64,000 nucleotides of DNA from an uncultured Bacteroidota bacterium. Its GTDB lineage: Bacteria; Bacteroidota; Bacteroidia; Flavobacteriales; Flavobacteriaceae. Each line of letters begins with the position of its first letter. Position 1 is the stretch's first letter. Location of the stretch: assembly GCA_902602415.1 (NCBI GenBank), contig CACKQW010000003.1:1-64000 (forward strand), written 5' to 3'. The position numbers were made by a program, and so were the translations under genes. The notes below the pieces were generated by a model that made no database searches, was not told the DNA's origin, and saw only the letters and a program-made list of their open reading frames with translations. Of the stretch, positions 18,354 to 27,073 are shown in pieces.

Positions 18354-19289
18354 ATGTATATAAAACAAGTAATTAGAAATAGAGAAAACTGGTGGTATTA
18401 TATTTTTGGAATTGTTCTCATCGTTCCAGCTATGACATTTATATTTTCAATACCCCACGGAGTTGCAATTGCAATCAAAGCATTTGGTGATGAGGAACTA
18501 ACCAAAAAGTTAGCTGAAAATGATATAAATGCTATGATGACAATTTTAGAGTCAAATCTTAATTTGTTTTTGATGTTATTTAGTTTTTTAGGAATGCTCT
18601 TGGGTGTTTTTCTAACTGTTAAATTTATTCATAAGAATTCGATTCGAGAACTTACCACTTCAAGACCCCGTATTGATTGGAATAGGGTCTTTTTTTCCTT
18701 TTTATTGTGCGGATCGGTAAGTGTAATTATGATAGGAATAGATTACAATTTTATTTCAACAGCAGATTATGCTTGGAACTTTAAACCAATTCCTTTTTTG
18801 ATCCTATTTCTAATTTGTATTGTAATGATTCCTATTCAAACTTCAGCTGAAGAGTACCTATTTAGAGGTTATTTAATGCAAGGAATTGGAGTGATTACTA
18901 AAGTAAGGTGGGCGCCTCTTCTTTTGACTTCTATTTTATTTGGTTTAATGCATTATGCAAACCCAGAAATTGACAAACTAGGATATGGAGTTTACGTTTT
19001 TTATATTGGTTCGGGATTGTTTGCTGGAATTGCAACATTAATGGATGAGGGAATGGAGTTGGCTTTAGGATGGCATGCAGCAAATAATTTCTTTACTGCA
19101 TTGCTTGTTACCGCTGATTGGACTGCTCTTCAAACACATTCGGTTTTAAAAGATATTTCAAATCCAGAATCGCTACCTCTCGAAGAAGTTTTAATACCAG
19201 TATTGATTTTCTTTCCAATTTATCTTTACATTTTTGCAAAAAAATATCAATGGAATAATTGGTCAGAGAAGTTATTTGGTAAGATTTAG
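18354..19289 (+). CDS. CPBP family intramembrane glutamic protease
   Basis: The 311-residue membrane protein has about eight hydrophobic segments and the CPBP/Abi signatures: EEYLFRGYLMQGI near residue 165 (paired Glu and Arg of motif 1), SILFGLMHYANPE near 198 (motif 2 His), and GWHAANNFF near 242 (motif 3). Eukaryotic relatives cleave prenylated CAAX proteins; bacterial ones cut peptides or membrane proteins, and the target here is unknown. Motif residues look intact, so it should be active. Its TAG stop overlaps the TAA of the convergent DUF3857 gene in the string TTAG. Confidence 0.92.
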   Translation: MYIKQVIRNRENWWYYIFGIVLIVPAMTFIFSIPHGVAIAIKAFGDEELTKKLAENDINAMMTILESNLNLFLMLFSFLGMLLGVFLTVKFIHKNSIRELTTSRPRIDWNRVFFSFLLCGSVSVIMIGIDYNFISTADYAWNFKPIPFLILFLICIVMIPIQTSAEEYLFRGYLMQGIGVITKVRWAPLLLTSILFGLMHYANPEIDKLGYGVYVFYIGSGLFAGIATLMDEGMELALGWHAANNFFTALLVTADWTALQTHSVLKDISNPESLPLEEVLIPVLIFFPIYLYIFAKKYQWNNWSEKLFGKI

Positions 19290-21214
19290 TTTTTAGAAAT
19301 ATTTATTGTTTTTTGATAAAAATTTGCTGCAGTATTAATGATATTGCGAAAATCATTATATCGAGATTTATCATAGTACAGTGATTTATAATACTCACTT
19401 ATTTCAATTAACAGAAATCTGCCCTCTATGTTTGCTTTAGAATGAAAATATGCAATGACTTCACCAGAAACAGCAGAATATTTTGAAGTCATATTTAGAG
19501 CGGATATATCCGTAAGTTCAAATCCTCTTGGAATTTTAATCCTAATATTGTATTCATATTCATTAGGAAAGTTAATTTCAATATCATTAACTCTCTTTGT
19601 TTCATCAAATAAGTTACTTTGTAATCCAATTAATTTACCTACTTCAAAAGAATATATATTTTTTTGATTTTGTTTAATCAAATCAGTGGTTTCAATAGAT
19701 GAATGTATTATTAATGGTAGGTTATAATAATTATCCTGAATTGAAGAGTAGTTAGAATTAAACTTTTTGATTTTCTTATTTTCAAGACCACTAACTGTAA
19801 AAAAATCTTTTAAAAAGGGAGATATTTCATCATTTGATAACCATATATAATTCCTGTTGTTAATTGACCAATAACCATGATATTCTCTTATTTCCTCAAT
19901 CTTTATACGATCTGATCTAATCTGATTTGAAAACCTAACATTAATATTCTTTTTAATCTTTGTAAAATCATTATTCTCTGAAATTATTTCACTGAAATAA
20001 TAGTCTAAATTTTGATCGATAAAGATGGCATAATTTCCAAGGATATTATCCGGTGGTTCACCAATTCCATATTCATACCTGTTGGGAATAATATACTTAT
20101 TCAAACTAGGTATGTATATGAGTATTTCCCTCAATTGATTAGGATCAAAAAAATCTTTGTCAAATTTCATATAGTATCTGTTACAGCTTATTAAAACCTC
20201 ATATTCTATCTCTGCTTTTTTCAAAAGATGTGTATATAGTTGAATTCTACTGAAATCACTTGAAATTTGGTTTTTAATGATGTAATCTAAGTCATTTAAT
20301 TTGGGATTATTGTCATTCGAAACAACAATGTTATTCTTAATGAAAACATCAATTATTCTAAGCTTGTTTATGGAGCTTGTACTATTATCAATTATTGAAT
20401 CATAAAGAATATTAACATTCTCATTTTTGTTTGAGGGAAAGAATAAATTTTTAGTATTTTCAACTAGGTTTAGCCAGTATTCTTGTTCGGTTACCTCCGC
20501 ATCATTTTCCAATGCAGTTCTATATGAAAGTTTGACCTTGTTTGCCATTGGGGTAGAGTATTGTTCATCAATTGTTTCTTTGAGTTTTTGGAATTCATAC
20601 ACTTTAGTTTTTTTACTATTGATAATAGAATCGCTCACGTAATAATCTCCCAAATTATACACTTTTGCTTTTGTATAAAGATCGTTATGAATCAAAAAAA
20701 CCTTTGAATTATATATTGGATAGTCTTCCTCTAAAATTTTACTCCCATTAGGGGCATAATTTTTTTTAACGGTGTAAATTACTTCTAAATAATCATCAAC
20801 TTGCATATTTGGAATTCTGTATGAAGAGAAGTTTTCATTGGAATACTCATTTTCTAGTAGTTTTTTAATGCTCTTAAAATCATACAAGACAACAGAATCT
20901 GAGCTGATATGCCTTGCTTTTAGATCAATTATTTCAATAATATCAGTTTTAAGGATAGATATTAAATTAACTAATTCAAGACTTTTTATATCGCTTAACT
21001 TATTTTTAAAATGATGTGTTTCTAAAATAAAGTATGAATTGCTAAATTTCTCTTTTTCATAATCAACATAAAAATTATTAAACACACCAATGATACTGTT
21101 CTTATTTTCAATCTCTGGCTCAGTAGAGTTATTCCATTGTATATTTTCATGAATATGTTGTGAAAAACAAATGTTTACAAATAAAAGAAGTAAAAGGCTT
21201 TGAATTTTTATCAC
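19286..21214 (-). CDS. DUF3857/transglutaminase-like exported protein
   Basis: The 642-residue protein has a signal peptide ending near FSQ19. Residues about 40-220 fit DUF3857 (DSVVLYDFKSIKKLLEN, YRIPNMQVDDYLEVIYTV), a beta-sandwich domain found before transglutaminase-like domains in Bacteroidota. The middle (about 260-390) has the helical layout of a transglutaminase core (SDFSRIQLYTHLLKKAEIEYEVLISCNR), but the usual catalytic Cys-His-Asp context is not obvious, so it may be a non-enzymatic scaffold. The C-terminal third is beta-rich (YNIRIKIPRGFELTDISA). It is probably periplasmic or at the outer membrane. Function is unknown. Codon use matches neighbours. Confidence 0.78.
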   Translation of the reverse strand: MIKIQSLLLLLFVNICFSQHIHENIQWNNSTEPEIENKNSIIGVFNNFYVDYEKEKFSNSYFILETHHFKNKLSDIKSLELVNLISILKTDIIEIIDLKARHISSDSVVLYDFKSIKKLLENEYSNENFSSYRIPNMQVDDYLEVIYTVKKNYAPNGSKILEEDYPIYNSKVFLIHNDLYTKAKVYNLGDYYVSDSIINSKKTKVYEFQKLKETIDEQYSTPMANKVKLSYRTALENDAEVTEQEYWLNLVENTKNLFFPSNKNENVNILYDSIIDNSTSSINKLRIIDVFIKNNIVVSNDNNPKLNDLDYIIKNQISSDFSRIQLYTHLLKKAEIEYEVLISCNRYYMKFDKDFFDPNQLREILIYIPSLNKYIIPNRYEYGIGEPPDNILGNYAIFIDQNLDYYFSEIISENNDFTKIKKNINVRFSNQIRSDRIKIEEIREYHGYWSINNRNYIWLSNDEISPFLKDFFTVSGLENKKIKKFNSNYSSIQDNYYNLPLIIHSSIETTDLIKQNQKNIYSFEVGKLIGLQSNLFDETKRVNDIEINFPNEYEYNIRIKIPRGFELTDISALNMTSKYSAVSGEVIAYFHSKANIEGRFLLIEISEYYKSLYYDKSRYNDFRNIINTAANFYQKTINISKN

Positions 21215-21320
21215 TTTGGGTATTATGGATATTTTAGTTGCTAATATATAATCGAATAAATAATATTTATCATTTTAAACTAAAAAATAAATACATAAAT
21301 TGCACCATTATTTTAATTGC

Positions 21321-21767
21321 ATGAAAAAACATCTTTTTCTCTCCTTTTTTTTCGTTGTATTTTACTCTTTTTCTCAACAAATGATGTATGGTCCGCAAAG
21401 AGGGCAAAGAGGCTATATTCCTCCACCAAGAATTAATGCTAGTCCTTATATTTCTGCTGTTGATACCTATGAGGAACTTGAAAAGGTGCTTCCTAAATGT
21501 GTTGAAATGTTTTCTTTGGATGATTTTGAAAGGGAAATACTTAAAGGCATGCTAGTCAAAAAATATGATTCTTATAACAAAATTGTTGAGAATACTGATA
21601 TGTCCAAGCAGGCAAGACAAGAGGGTCTCAAAAATTTAGAAATTGAGTTCATTAAATCACTTTCTGTTATTTTATCTCCAGATGAAATAACTATATACGT
21701 TGATACAGATTTTACTGATAAAGCTGAGAAGAAAAAGAAGAAAAGAAGAAAAAAAAAGAAGAAATAA
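21321..21767 (+). CDS. Small exported protein with polybasic C-terminus
   Basis: The 148-residue product begins with a signal peptide (MKKHLFLSFFFVVFYSFSQQ) and then a short Gly/Pro/Arg-rich segment (MYGPQRGQRGYIPPPR). The rest is helical: ELEKVLPKCVEMFSLDDFEREILKGMLVKKY, in parts MFSLDDFEREIL, with a second amphipathic stretch near residue 110. It ends in about 12 Lys/Arg residues (from EKKKKKRRKKKKK). The long purine run coding for that tail is striking. Flavobacteria have similar small secreted proteins with a conserved helical core; the role is unknown. I chose the ATG at 21321 because it starts the signal peptide. The CAL67264-type gene follows after 3 bases. Confidence 0.75.
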   Translation: MKKHLFLSFFFVVFYSFSQQMMYGPQRGQRGYIPPPRINASPYISAVDTYEELEKVLPKCVEMFSLDDFEREILKGMLVKKYDSYNKIVENTDMSKQARQEGLKNLEIEFIKSLSVILSPDEITIYVDTDFTDKAEKKKKKRRKKKKK

Positions 21768-21770
21768 AGA

Positions 21771-21947
21771 ATGAATAAAAATACGATCTTAGCATGGGCT
21801 ACATTTATTATGATAATTTTTGGAATCCTTTTAGTTGCTCTGGGAATTTTTAAATACAATGAAATTGCGGGATGGGGTTTTGTTTCTGTAGGACTTGGTT
21901 TTTTAGCAATAGCTTGGGTATTTAACGCTTTAAAAGGGAGGGTTTAG
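21771..21947 (+). CDS. CAL67264-type small membrane protein (58 residues)
   Basis: A short gene read directly from the sequence: the ATG at 21771 opens 58 codons to the TAG at 21945-21947. The product has two membrane helices (ILAWATFIMIIFGILLVALG and WGFVSVGLGFLAIAWVF) separated by KYNEIAG and ends in NALKGRV. I recognise this as the flavobacterial small-membrane-protein family named after CAL67264; no function is known. It is 3 bases behind the polybasic-tail protein, so the two are likely cotranscribed. Its last 18 bases overlap the end of the convergent GNAT gene. Confidence 0.82.
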   Translation: MNKNTILAWATFIMIIFGILLVALGIFKYNEIAGWGFVSVGLGFLAIAWVFNALKGRV

Positions 21948-22400
21948 CTCCAATTTAATATCTGCTCTTTCATATGGTGAGGGTTTTTCCAAATGAATTT
22001 CTTTAAAACCATATTTTTTGTAGAGGTAAATAGCATTTTCTAGTCTTTTATTTGAGTAAATTAATATCCTTTTCATTTGTTTATTTTTTGCTTCTTTAAT
22101 GCACCGCTCAAGCAAGATTTTACCAATTCCTTTATTTCTATGAGCCTTTGTAACAGCCATTTTAGTTAATTCAAATTCATTATTGTTTGCTATTGGCATT
22201 AAAGCAATTGTACCAACAATTTCATTATCTAATTTTGCAAAAAAAATTTCCCCTCCTTTTTTGATAATAAATTTGTTAGAATTTGATAATATTTTTTTGT
22301 CATATTCTTCAACAAAAAAATACTCATTTAACCACTGAATATTTAAATCAAAAAATTTTTTTTCGTATTTAATATCAAAATTTATAATCTTTAATTTCAT
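21930..22400 (-). CDS. GNAT family N-acetyltransferase
   Basis: The 156-residue protein is a single GNAT domain. The acetyl-CoA pyrophosphate loop is KAHRNKGIGKILL near residue 93, preceded by the beta4 strand ELTKMAVT, and NAIYLYKKYGFKEI near 125 is the typical C-terminal helix and beta-bulge. The substrate is not predictable; the sequence resembles MarR-neighbour-type acetyltransferases used on small amines. It is divergent from ftcD across 54 bases, and convergent with the small membrane protein gene. Confidence 0.88.
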   Translation of the reverse strand: MKLKIINFDIKYEKKFFDLNIQWLNEYFFVEEYDKKILSNSNKFIIKKGGEIFFAKLDNEIVGTIALMPIANNNEFELTKMAVTKAHRNKGIGKILLERCIKEAKNKQMKRILIYSNKRLENAIYLYKKYGFKEIHLEKPSPYERADIKLELNPPF

Positions 22401-22454
22401 ATTAAAATATGTATGATAATATTAATATCTTTAGTCAAATATTGCAAATAAATA

Positions 22455-24143
22455 ATGAGTAAGTTAATAGAATGTGTTCCCAATATTTCTGAAGGATCGG
22501 ATTTAAATAAAATCGATAAAATTGCAAAGAGTGTTTTGAATCATGAAGGTGTTAAATTATTAAATATTGACCCAGGAAAAGCCACAAATAGAACAGTAAT
22601 AACTTTTGTTGGTCCACCTGAAACTATTGTTGATGCTGCTTATTCTCTAATATCTAAAGCGAAAGAATTAATTGACATGAGGTTACACAAAGGGGAACAT
22701 CCTAGGATGGGAGCTGTAGATGTGTGTCCTTTTATTCCTATTTCGGGTGTTTCTATGAAAGAAACTGTTGATTTAGCTCACCAACTAGGAAAAAGAGTGG
22801 GTAGTGAATTATTAATTCCTGTTTATTGTTATGAAAATGCAGCAAAAAATAACCTGAGAATAAACCTTGCAAATTGTAGATCTGGGGAGTATGAAGGATT
22901 AAAAAACAAATTGAGAGATGTTAAATGGAAACCTGATTATGGCCCTAATAAATTTAATGAAACTGTAGCAAAATTTGGTGCAGTTGCAATTGGTGCAAGA
23001 GATTTTTTAGTTGCATATAACATTAACCTAAATACAACATCTACAAGAAGGGCCAACTCAGTGGCTTTTGATTTAAGGGAAGCAGGAAGAGTAAAGAGAG
23101 AGGGTGGAACATTAACTGGGAAAATAATTACCGATAAAAACGGAGAGCCTGTTCGCGAGCCTGGTTACTTTAAAAATTTAAAAGGGATCGGCTGGTATAT
23201 TGAGGAATATGGAGTAGCACAAATTTCATACAACATTACAAACATAAGTACAACGCCATTACATGAGGTTTTTAGTAAAACATGTGATAGAGCCAATAGT
23301 AGGGGAATGCGCGTAACTGGGTCAGAATTAATTGGATTAGTACCCAAGAAGGTTTTGGTTGATGCAGGTAAATACTTTTTGAGAAGACAAAAAAGATCAC
23401 TTGCTATTTCAGAAAGTGAAATAATTCATATTGCATGTAAATCTCTGGGATTAAATGAATTGTCAGAATTTAAGCCAGAGGAGAGGGTTATTGAATATAT
23501 GATTGATAATAATGATAAAAATTTATCAGAAAAGTCCATTAAAAAATTTGCTGAATTAACTTCTAGTGAATCCCCCGCCCCGGGAGGAGGTTCAATTTCG
23601 GCTTATTGTGGTGCATTGGGTGTATCTCTAGGAATTATGGTTGCAAACCTATCAGCTCACAAAAGAGGTTGGGATGATGATTGGGAATTTTATTCCAATT
23701 GGGGAGAAAAAGGAGTCATATTACAAGAAATGTTAATTGATTTAGTTGATGAAGATACAAATGCTTTTAATTCGATAATCAAAGCCTTTTCACTGCCAAA
23801 AGATACTGCTGAAAATTTAAAAATAAGAGATATTGAGATTCAAAAAACAACAAAAAATGCAATTGATATTCCATTAAAAATAATGCATGTGTGCCTCGAG
23901 TCTTGTGACCTGTTATTAGCAATGGCTAAAAAAGGAAATCCAAATTCAATCTCGGATGTGGGTGTTGGGATGTATTGTATTCATGCAGCTGTGCATGGTG
24001 CATATTTAAATGTTAGAATTAATTCTAAAGAATTAAAAGACAAAAAAATTGTTAAAAAAGTGGATATTGAATGTAAGAAAATCATTGAAAAAATTAACTC
24101 CAAATTAATTGATATACAGAGTTTAGTAGATAAAAAATTATGA
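22455..24143 (+). CDS. ftcD: Bifunctional glutamate formimidoyltransferase/formimidoyltetrahydrofolate cyclodeaminase
   Basis: FtcD moves the formimino group of formiminoglutamate, the late product of histidine breakdown, onto tetrahydrofolate and then releases ammonia to give methenyl-THF. Residues 1-300 are the transferase (LIECVPNISEGSD start; HKGEHPRMGAVDVCPFIP near 78 with the catalytic His). Residues about 355-562 are the cyclodeaminase (ELTSSESPAPGGGSISAYCGALG near 368, in parts SPAPGGGS). The 562-residue fusion is the same architecture as the vertebrate enzyme and is common in Bacteroidota. It is convergent, with a 6-base overlap, with hutI of the same pathway. hutH and hutU are not in this window. 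Confidence 0.95.
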   Translation: MSKLIECVPNISEGSDLNKIDKIAKSVLNHEGVKLLNIDPGKATNRTVITFVGPPETIVDAAYSLISKAKELIDMRLHKGEHPRMGAVDVCPFIPISGVSMKETVDLAHQLGKRVGSELLIPVYCYENAAKNNLRINLANCRSGEYEGLKNKLRDVKWKPDYGPNKFNETVAKFGAVAIGARDFLVAYNINLNTTSTRRANSVAFDLREAGRVKREGGTLTGKIITDKNGEPVREPGYFKNLKGIGWYIEEYGVAQISYNITNISTTPLHEVFSKTCDRANSRGMRVTGSELIGLVPKKVLVDAGKYFLRRQKRSLAISESEIIHIACKSLGLNELSEFKPEERVIEYMIDNNDKNLSEKSIKKFAELTSSESPAPGGGSISAYCGALGVSLGIMVANLSAHKRGWDDDWEFYSNWGEKGVILQEMLIDLVDEDTNAFNSIIKAFSLPKDTAENLKIRDIEIQKTTKNAIDIPLKIMHVCLESCDLLLAMAKKGNPNSISDVGVGMYCIHAAVHGAYLNVRINSKELKDKKIVKKVDIECKKIIEKINSKLIDIQSLVDKKL

Positions 24144-25385
24144 GTTAAAGACCTGTCCTTTAATAATTACATTTTTGATTAAATTATCATTGTAATAATA
24201 TACCAGGTCATTTATTGAATCCATTTCTTTAAAAATGATAAAGTTTGCTAATTTCCCTTTACTTATGCTTCCGCATTTTTCGTTGATACCCATTGCATAG
24301 GCACTATTTAAAGTAGCTGCATTGATCGCCTGCTCCGTTGAAATCTTTAGTTTATTACATGCCAAGGAAACAATAAAATTCATATTTCCGTTAGGAGAGG
24401 AGCCAGGGTTAAAATCACTTGCTAATGCAAATGGAATATTATTTTTAATTAGTTTTTTTGCAGGAGCATAAGGGATATCAAGAAAAAATGAACAACCTGG
24501 GAGTAGAACAGGCATAGTCTTACTGTTTTTCAGAGCATAAATATCATTATCGTCTAAAATTTCTAAATGATCCACACTGACCAAATCATGATTAATTGCC
24601 ATTTGAATCCCTCCAATGTTATTAAATTGATTAACATGAATTTTAGCGGGAACTTTTAATTGTTTTGCTTTCTTAATTATTTTTTCAGAATCAGAAACTC
24701 CGAAGTATCCTTTTTCACAAAAAACATCTACATAGTCTACAAGCTTTTTATTAGTGAAGTCTGGAATCATCTTATTTAAAATAAGATTTAAGTATTCTTT
24801 TTTTGTAAGTTCTTTTGGATATGCATGTGCACCTAAAAAAGTAGATTTAATTTCGATGGGTAAATTATTTTTCAATTTTTTAATAACACTAAGTATTTTA
24901 AGTTCAGATTCATAGGTTAAACCATATCCAGATTTAATTTCAATACCCCCAGATCCATTTTGAATCATTTTTATAATTCTTTTCAACGATATTGAATATA
25001 ACTCCTCTTCAGAAATATTTTTAATTTCTTGTGTTGTTTTGAGTATTCCTCCACCACCATCAGCTATTTGCTTATAAGTGAGGCCCTGCAATCTCATTAA
25101 ATATTCATTCGATCTATTTCCAGCAAAAACTGAATGTGTATGTGCATCGCACCAAGTTGGAATAACAAATGAATTTGATAAGTCAACAACCTCAGTATTT
25201 TCTAGTTTTTTTGGAATATTTTCCATATTTCCAAAGTCAATAATAATCCCATTTTCAACCAATAAAAAAGCATTATGTATTTTCGGCAATTCATCCATTT
25301 TATTTCCAGGGACATAAAATTCTTCTGCATCCCTAGTCTGCAACAATTGTTTGATATTAATGTAAATTGTAGAATTAAAAGACAT
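24138..25385 (-). CDS. hutI: Imidazolonepropionase
   Basis: HutI hydrolyses imidazolone propionate to formiminoglutamate, the substrate of the neighbouring FtcD. The 415-residue amidohydrolase has the metal site WCDAHTHSVFAG near residue 78, RLQGLTYKQIADGGGGIL near 100, IEIKSGYGLTYESELK near 150, FLGAHAYPKE near 180, and the late metal Asp in ALASDFNPGSSPN near 325. All HutI-specific segments are present, so the assignment is firm. It begins 3 bases after the fumC stop, which makes a fumC-hutI transcript likely; the downstream product glutamate feeds the TCA cycle at 2-oxoglutarate. Confidence 0.96.
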   Translation of the reverse strand: MSFNSTIYINIKQLLQTRDAEEFYVPGNKMDELPKIHNAFLLVENGIIIDFGNMENIPKKLENTEVVDLSNSFVIPTWCDAHTHSVFAGNRSNEYLMRLQGLTYKQIADGGGGILKTTQEIKNISEEELYSISLKRIIKMIQNGSGGIEIKSGYGLTYESELKILSVIKKLKNNLPIEIKSTFLGAHAYPKELTKKEYLNLILNKMIPDFTNKKLVDYVDVFCEKGYFGVSDSEKIIKKAKQLKVPAKIHVNQFNNIGGIQMAINHDLVSVDHLEILDDNDIYALKNSKTMPVLLPGCSFFLDIPYAPAKKLIKNNIPFALASDFNPGSSPNGNMNFIVSLACNKLKISTEQAINAATLNSAYAMGINEKCGSISKGKLANFIIFKEMDSINDLVYYYNDNLIKNVIIKGQVFNS

Positions 25386-25388
25386 AAT

Positions 25389-26771
25389 TTAGATCATGTC
25401 TGCTGGTTTTACCCATTCATCATATTCGTCACCAGAAAGATATCCAGATTTAATGGCTTCTTCTTTTAAAGTTGTGTCATTTTTATAAGCATTATTAGCT
25501 ATTTCAGCAGCTTTATAATATCCAATTTTAGTATTTAATGCTGTAACAAGCATTAGGGAATTATGAAGTTTATTTTTAATATTATTTAAATTTGGAAGTA
25601 TTCCCAAAACACAATTTTGGTTAAAACTTTTAACAGAGTCTGCAATCAATTTTGCAGAGTTTAAAAAGTTAGCAATAATAACAGGCTTGTATACATTTAA
25701 CTGAAAATTTCCTTGACTTGCTGCAAAGGTGACAGCAGCATCATTTCCAATAACTTGACTACATACCATGCACAAAGCTTCACATTGTGTGGGATTAATT
25801 TTTCCAGGCATAATTGAACTTCCTGGCTCATTTGCTGGTAATATTATTTCTCCTATTCCACTCCTAGGTCCAGATGCTAATAATCTAATATCATTAGAAA
25901 TTTTATGAAGAGAGACAGCAACTCTTTTCAAAGTACTGTGGCTTTCGACGAAAGGATCATTAGAGGAAAGAGCTTCAAATTTATTTGTAGATGAGATAAA
26001 AGGATACCCAGTTTCTGCAGATATTTTTTTAGCAACAAGTTCGGCATACCCATCGGGTGTGTTTAATCCTGTGCCAACAGCAGTACCACCTAATGCTAAA
26101 GAAAGGAATATTTCTGCAGATTTTTCAATACTCAAAATACCTTTTTTAATTTGTTCAGAGAATGCTGAAAACTCTTGACCCAAGGTGATCGGGGTTGCAT
26201 CCATTAAATGAGTTCTTCCAATCTTTATAATTGAATTAAATTCTTCAGTTTTTTTATCCAAAGAGGTAAGAAGTTCTTTTAATACAGGGATAGTTTTGGA
26301 AATTAAAACTTCATAAGCACTAATATGCATAGCAGTTGGAAAAGTATCATTAGAGGATTGAGATTTATTAACATCATCATTAGCATTTACAACTTTTTCA
26401 TCATGTAATTCTTTATTAGCAAGTTGTTGGCTGCGATTAGAAATAACTTCATTTACATTCATGTTTGTTTGCGTTCCAGATCCAGTTTGCCAAATAACTA
26501 ATGGAAATTGATCATTGTGTTTACCAGCAATAATTTCATCACAAGTACTAACAATTAATTTCATTTTATTCTCAGGTAATACTCCACAATCAAAATTTGC
26601 TAAAGCTGCACATTTTTTTATAATAGCGTAGGAACGTATAATTTCAATTGGCATGCTTGCTTCAGGGCCAATTTTAAAATTTTGTCTTGATCTCTCTGTT
26701 TGAGCACCCCATAATTTCTCTCTAGGTACTTTAACTTCACCCAAAGTATCTTTTTCTGTTCTGTACTCCAT
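25389..26771 (-). CDS. fumC: Class II fumarate hydratase
   Basis: FumC interconverts fumarate and malate in the TCA cycle without an iron-sulfur cluster. The 460-residue protein has [15 protein letters not shown] near residue 22, [16 protein letters not shown] near 94, [12 protein letters not shown] near 130, the catalytic-His segment [10 protein letters not shown] near 182, and the superfamily signature [13 protein letters not shown] near 317. The C-terminus [10 protein letters not shown] is typical. I use the second of two adjacent ATGs (26771), matching the common MEY start; 26774 is also possible. A perfect -7 box lies just upstream. Confidence 0.96.
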   Translation of the reverse strand: MEYRTEKDTLGEVKVPREKLWGAQTERSRQNFKIGPEASMPIEIIRSYAIIKKCAALANFDCGVLPENKMKLIVSTCDEIIAGKHNDQFPLVIWQTGSGTQTNMNVNEVISNRSQQLANKELHDEKVVNANDDVNKSQSSNDTFPTAMHISAYEVLISKTIPVLKELLTSLDKKTEEFNSIIKIGRTHLMDATPITLGQEFSAFSEQIKKGILSIEKSAEIFLSLALGGTAVGTGLNTPDGYAELVAKKISAETGYPFISSTNKFEALSSNDPFVESHSTLKRVAVSLHKISNDIRLLASGPRSGIGEIILPANEPGSSIMPGKINPTQCEALCMVCSQVIGNDAAVTFAASQGNFQLNVYKPVIIANFLNSAKLIADSVKSFNQNCVLGILPNLNNIKNKLHNSLMLVTALNTKIGYYKAAEIANNAYKNDTTLKEEAIKSGYLSGDEYDEWVKPADMI

Positions 26772-26789
26772 CACTAATTATTAATTATA

Positions 26790-26797
26790 CAAATTTA
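26790..26797 (-). promoter_or_regulatory. Probable -7 box of fumC
   Basis: Read on the minus strand this is TAAATTTG, a perfect TANNTTTG match, about 19 bases before the fumC start. A TTG lies 25 bases further upstream, longer than the usual spacing, so the -33 element is uncertain. Confidence 0.45.
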
Positions 26798-26885
26798 CGT
26801 AATATTAATTATTTGTTTATATCAATGCTAGAGTAAAAATATTTTTATTGATTAAAATTTTCCATAAAATATTATTGGTATTGTG

Positions 26886-26893
26886 TATATTTG
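26886..26893 (+). promoter_or_regulatory. Probable -7 box of the 53-residue membrane protein gene
   Basis: TATATTTG is a perfect Bacteroidota -7 match, 17 bases before the ATG at 26911. It supports the view that the short ORF is a real, independently transcribed gene. The -33 region is T-rich but has no clear TTG. Confidence 0.45.
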
Positions 26894-26910
26894 TATTATA
26901 AATTTTACGG

Positions 26911-27072
26911 ATGTTTGAATTTGATCAATATTTGGGATTTCTTGCCTTTTTAACCATTCTTACCATTGGTTTTTGGTTATTTTTTGTTTTACTTTTATTC
27001 GTTATTCCTTATTGGGTATTTGGTGCGCTAAAGGAGAGAATAGAGGAGCTTATTGAGGAAAGAAAAAAATAG
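26911..27072 (+). CDS. Small single-span membrane protein (53 residues)
   Basis: A short gene read directly from sequence: 53 codons from ATG to the TAG at 27070-27072. The product is MFEFDQYLG, then one long hydrophobic stretch from FLAFLTILTIGFWLFFVLL to about residue 38, then an amphipathic charged tail (ALKERIEELIEERKK). Support comes from the perfect -7 box upstream, good protein-like codon content and an end lying one base from the convergent receptor stop, as in other gene pairs here. I do not recognise the family. A role as a small membrane regulator is possible but unsupported. Confidence 0.6.
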   Translation: MFEFDQYLGFLAFLTILTIGFWLFFVLLLFVIPYWVFGALKERIEELIEERKK

Positions 27073-27073
27073 C

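Noticed and set aside
22455-26771. Complete hut operon
   Set aside because: Only FtcD and HutI are present, on opposite strands; hutH and hutU are not in the window.
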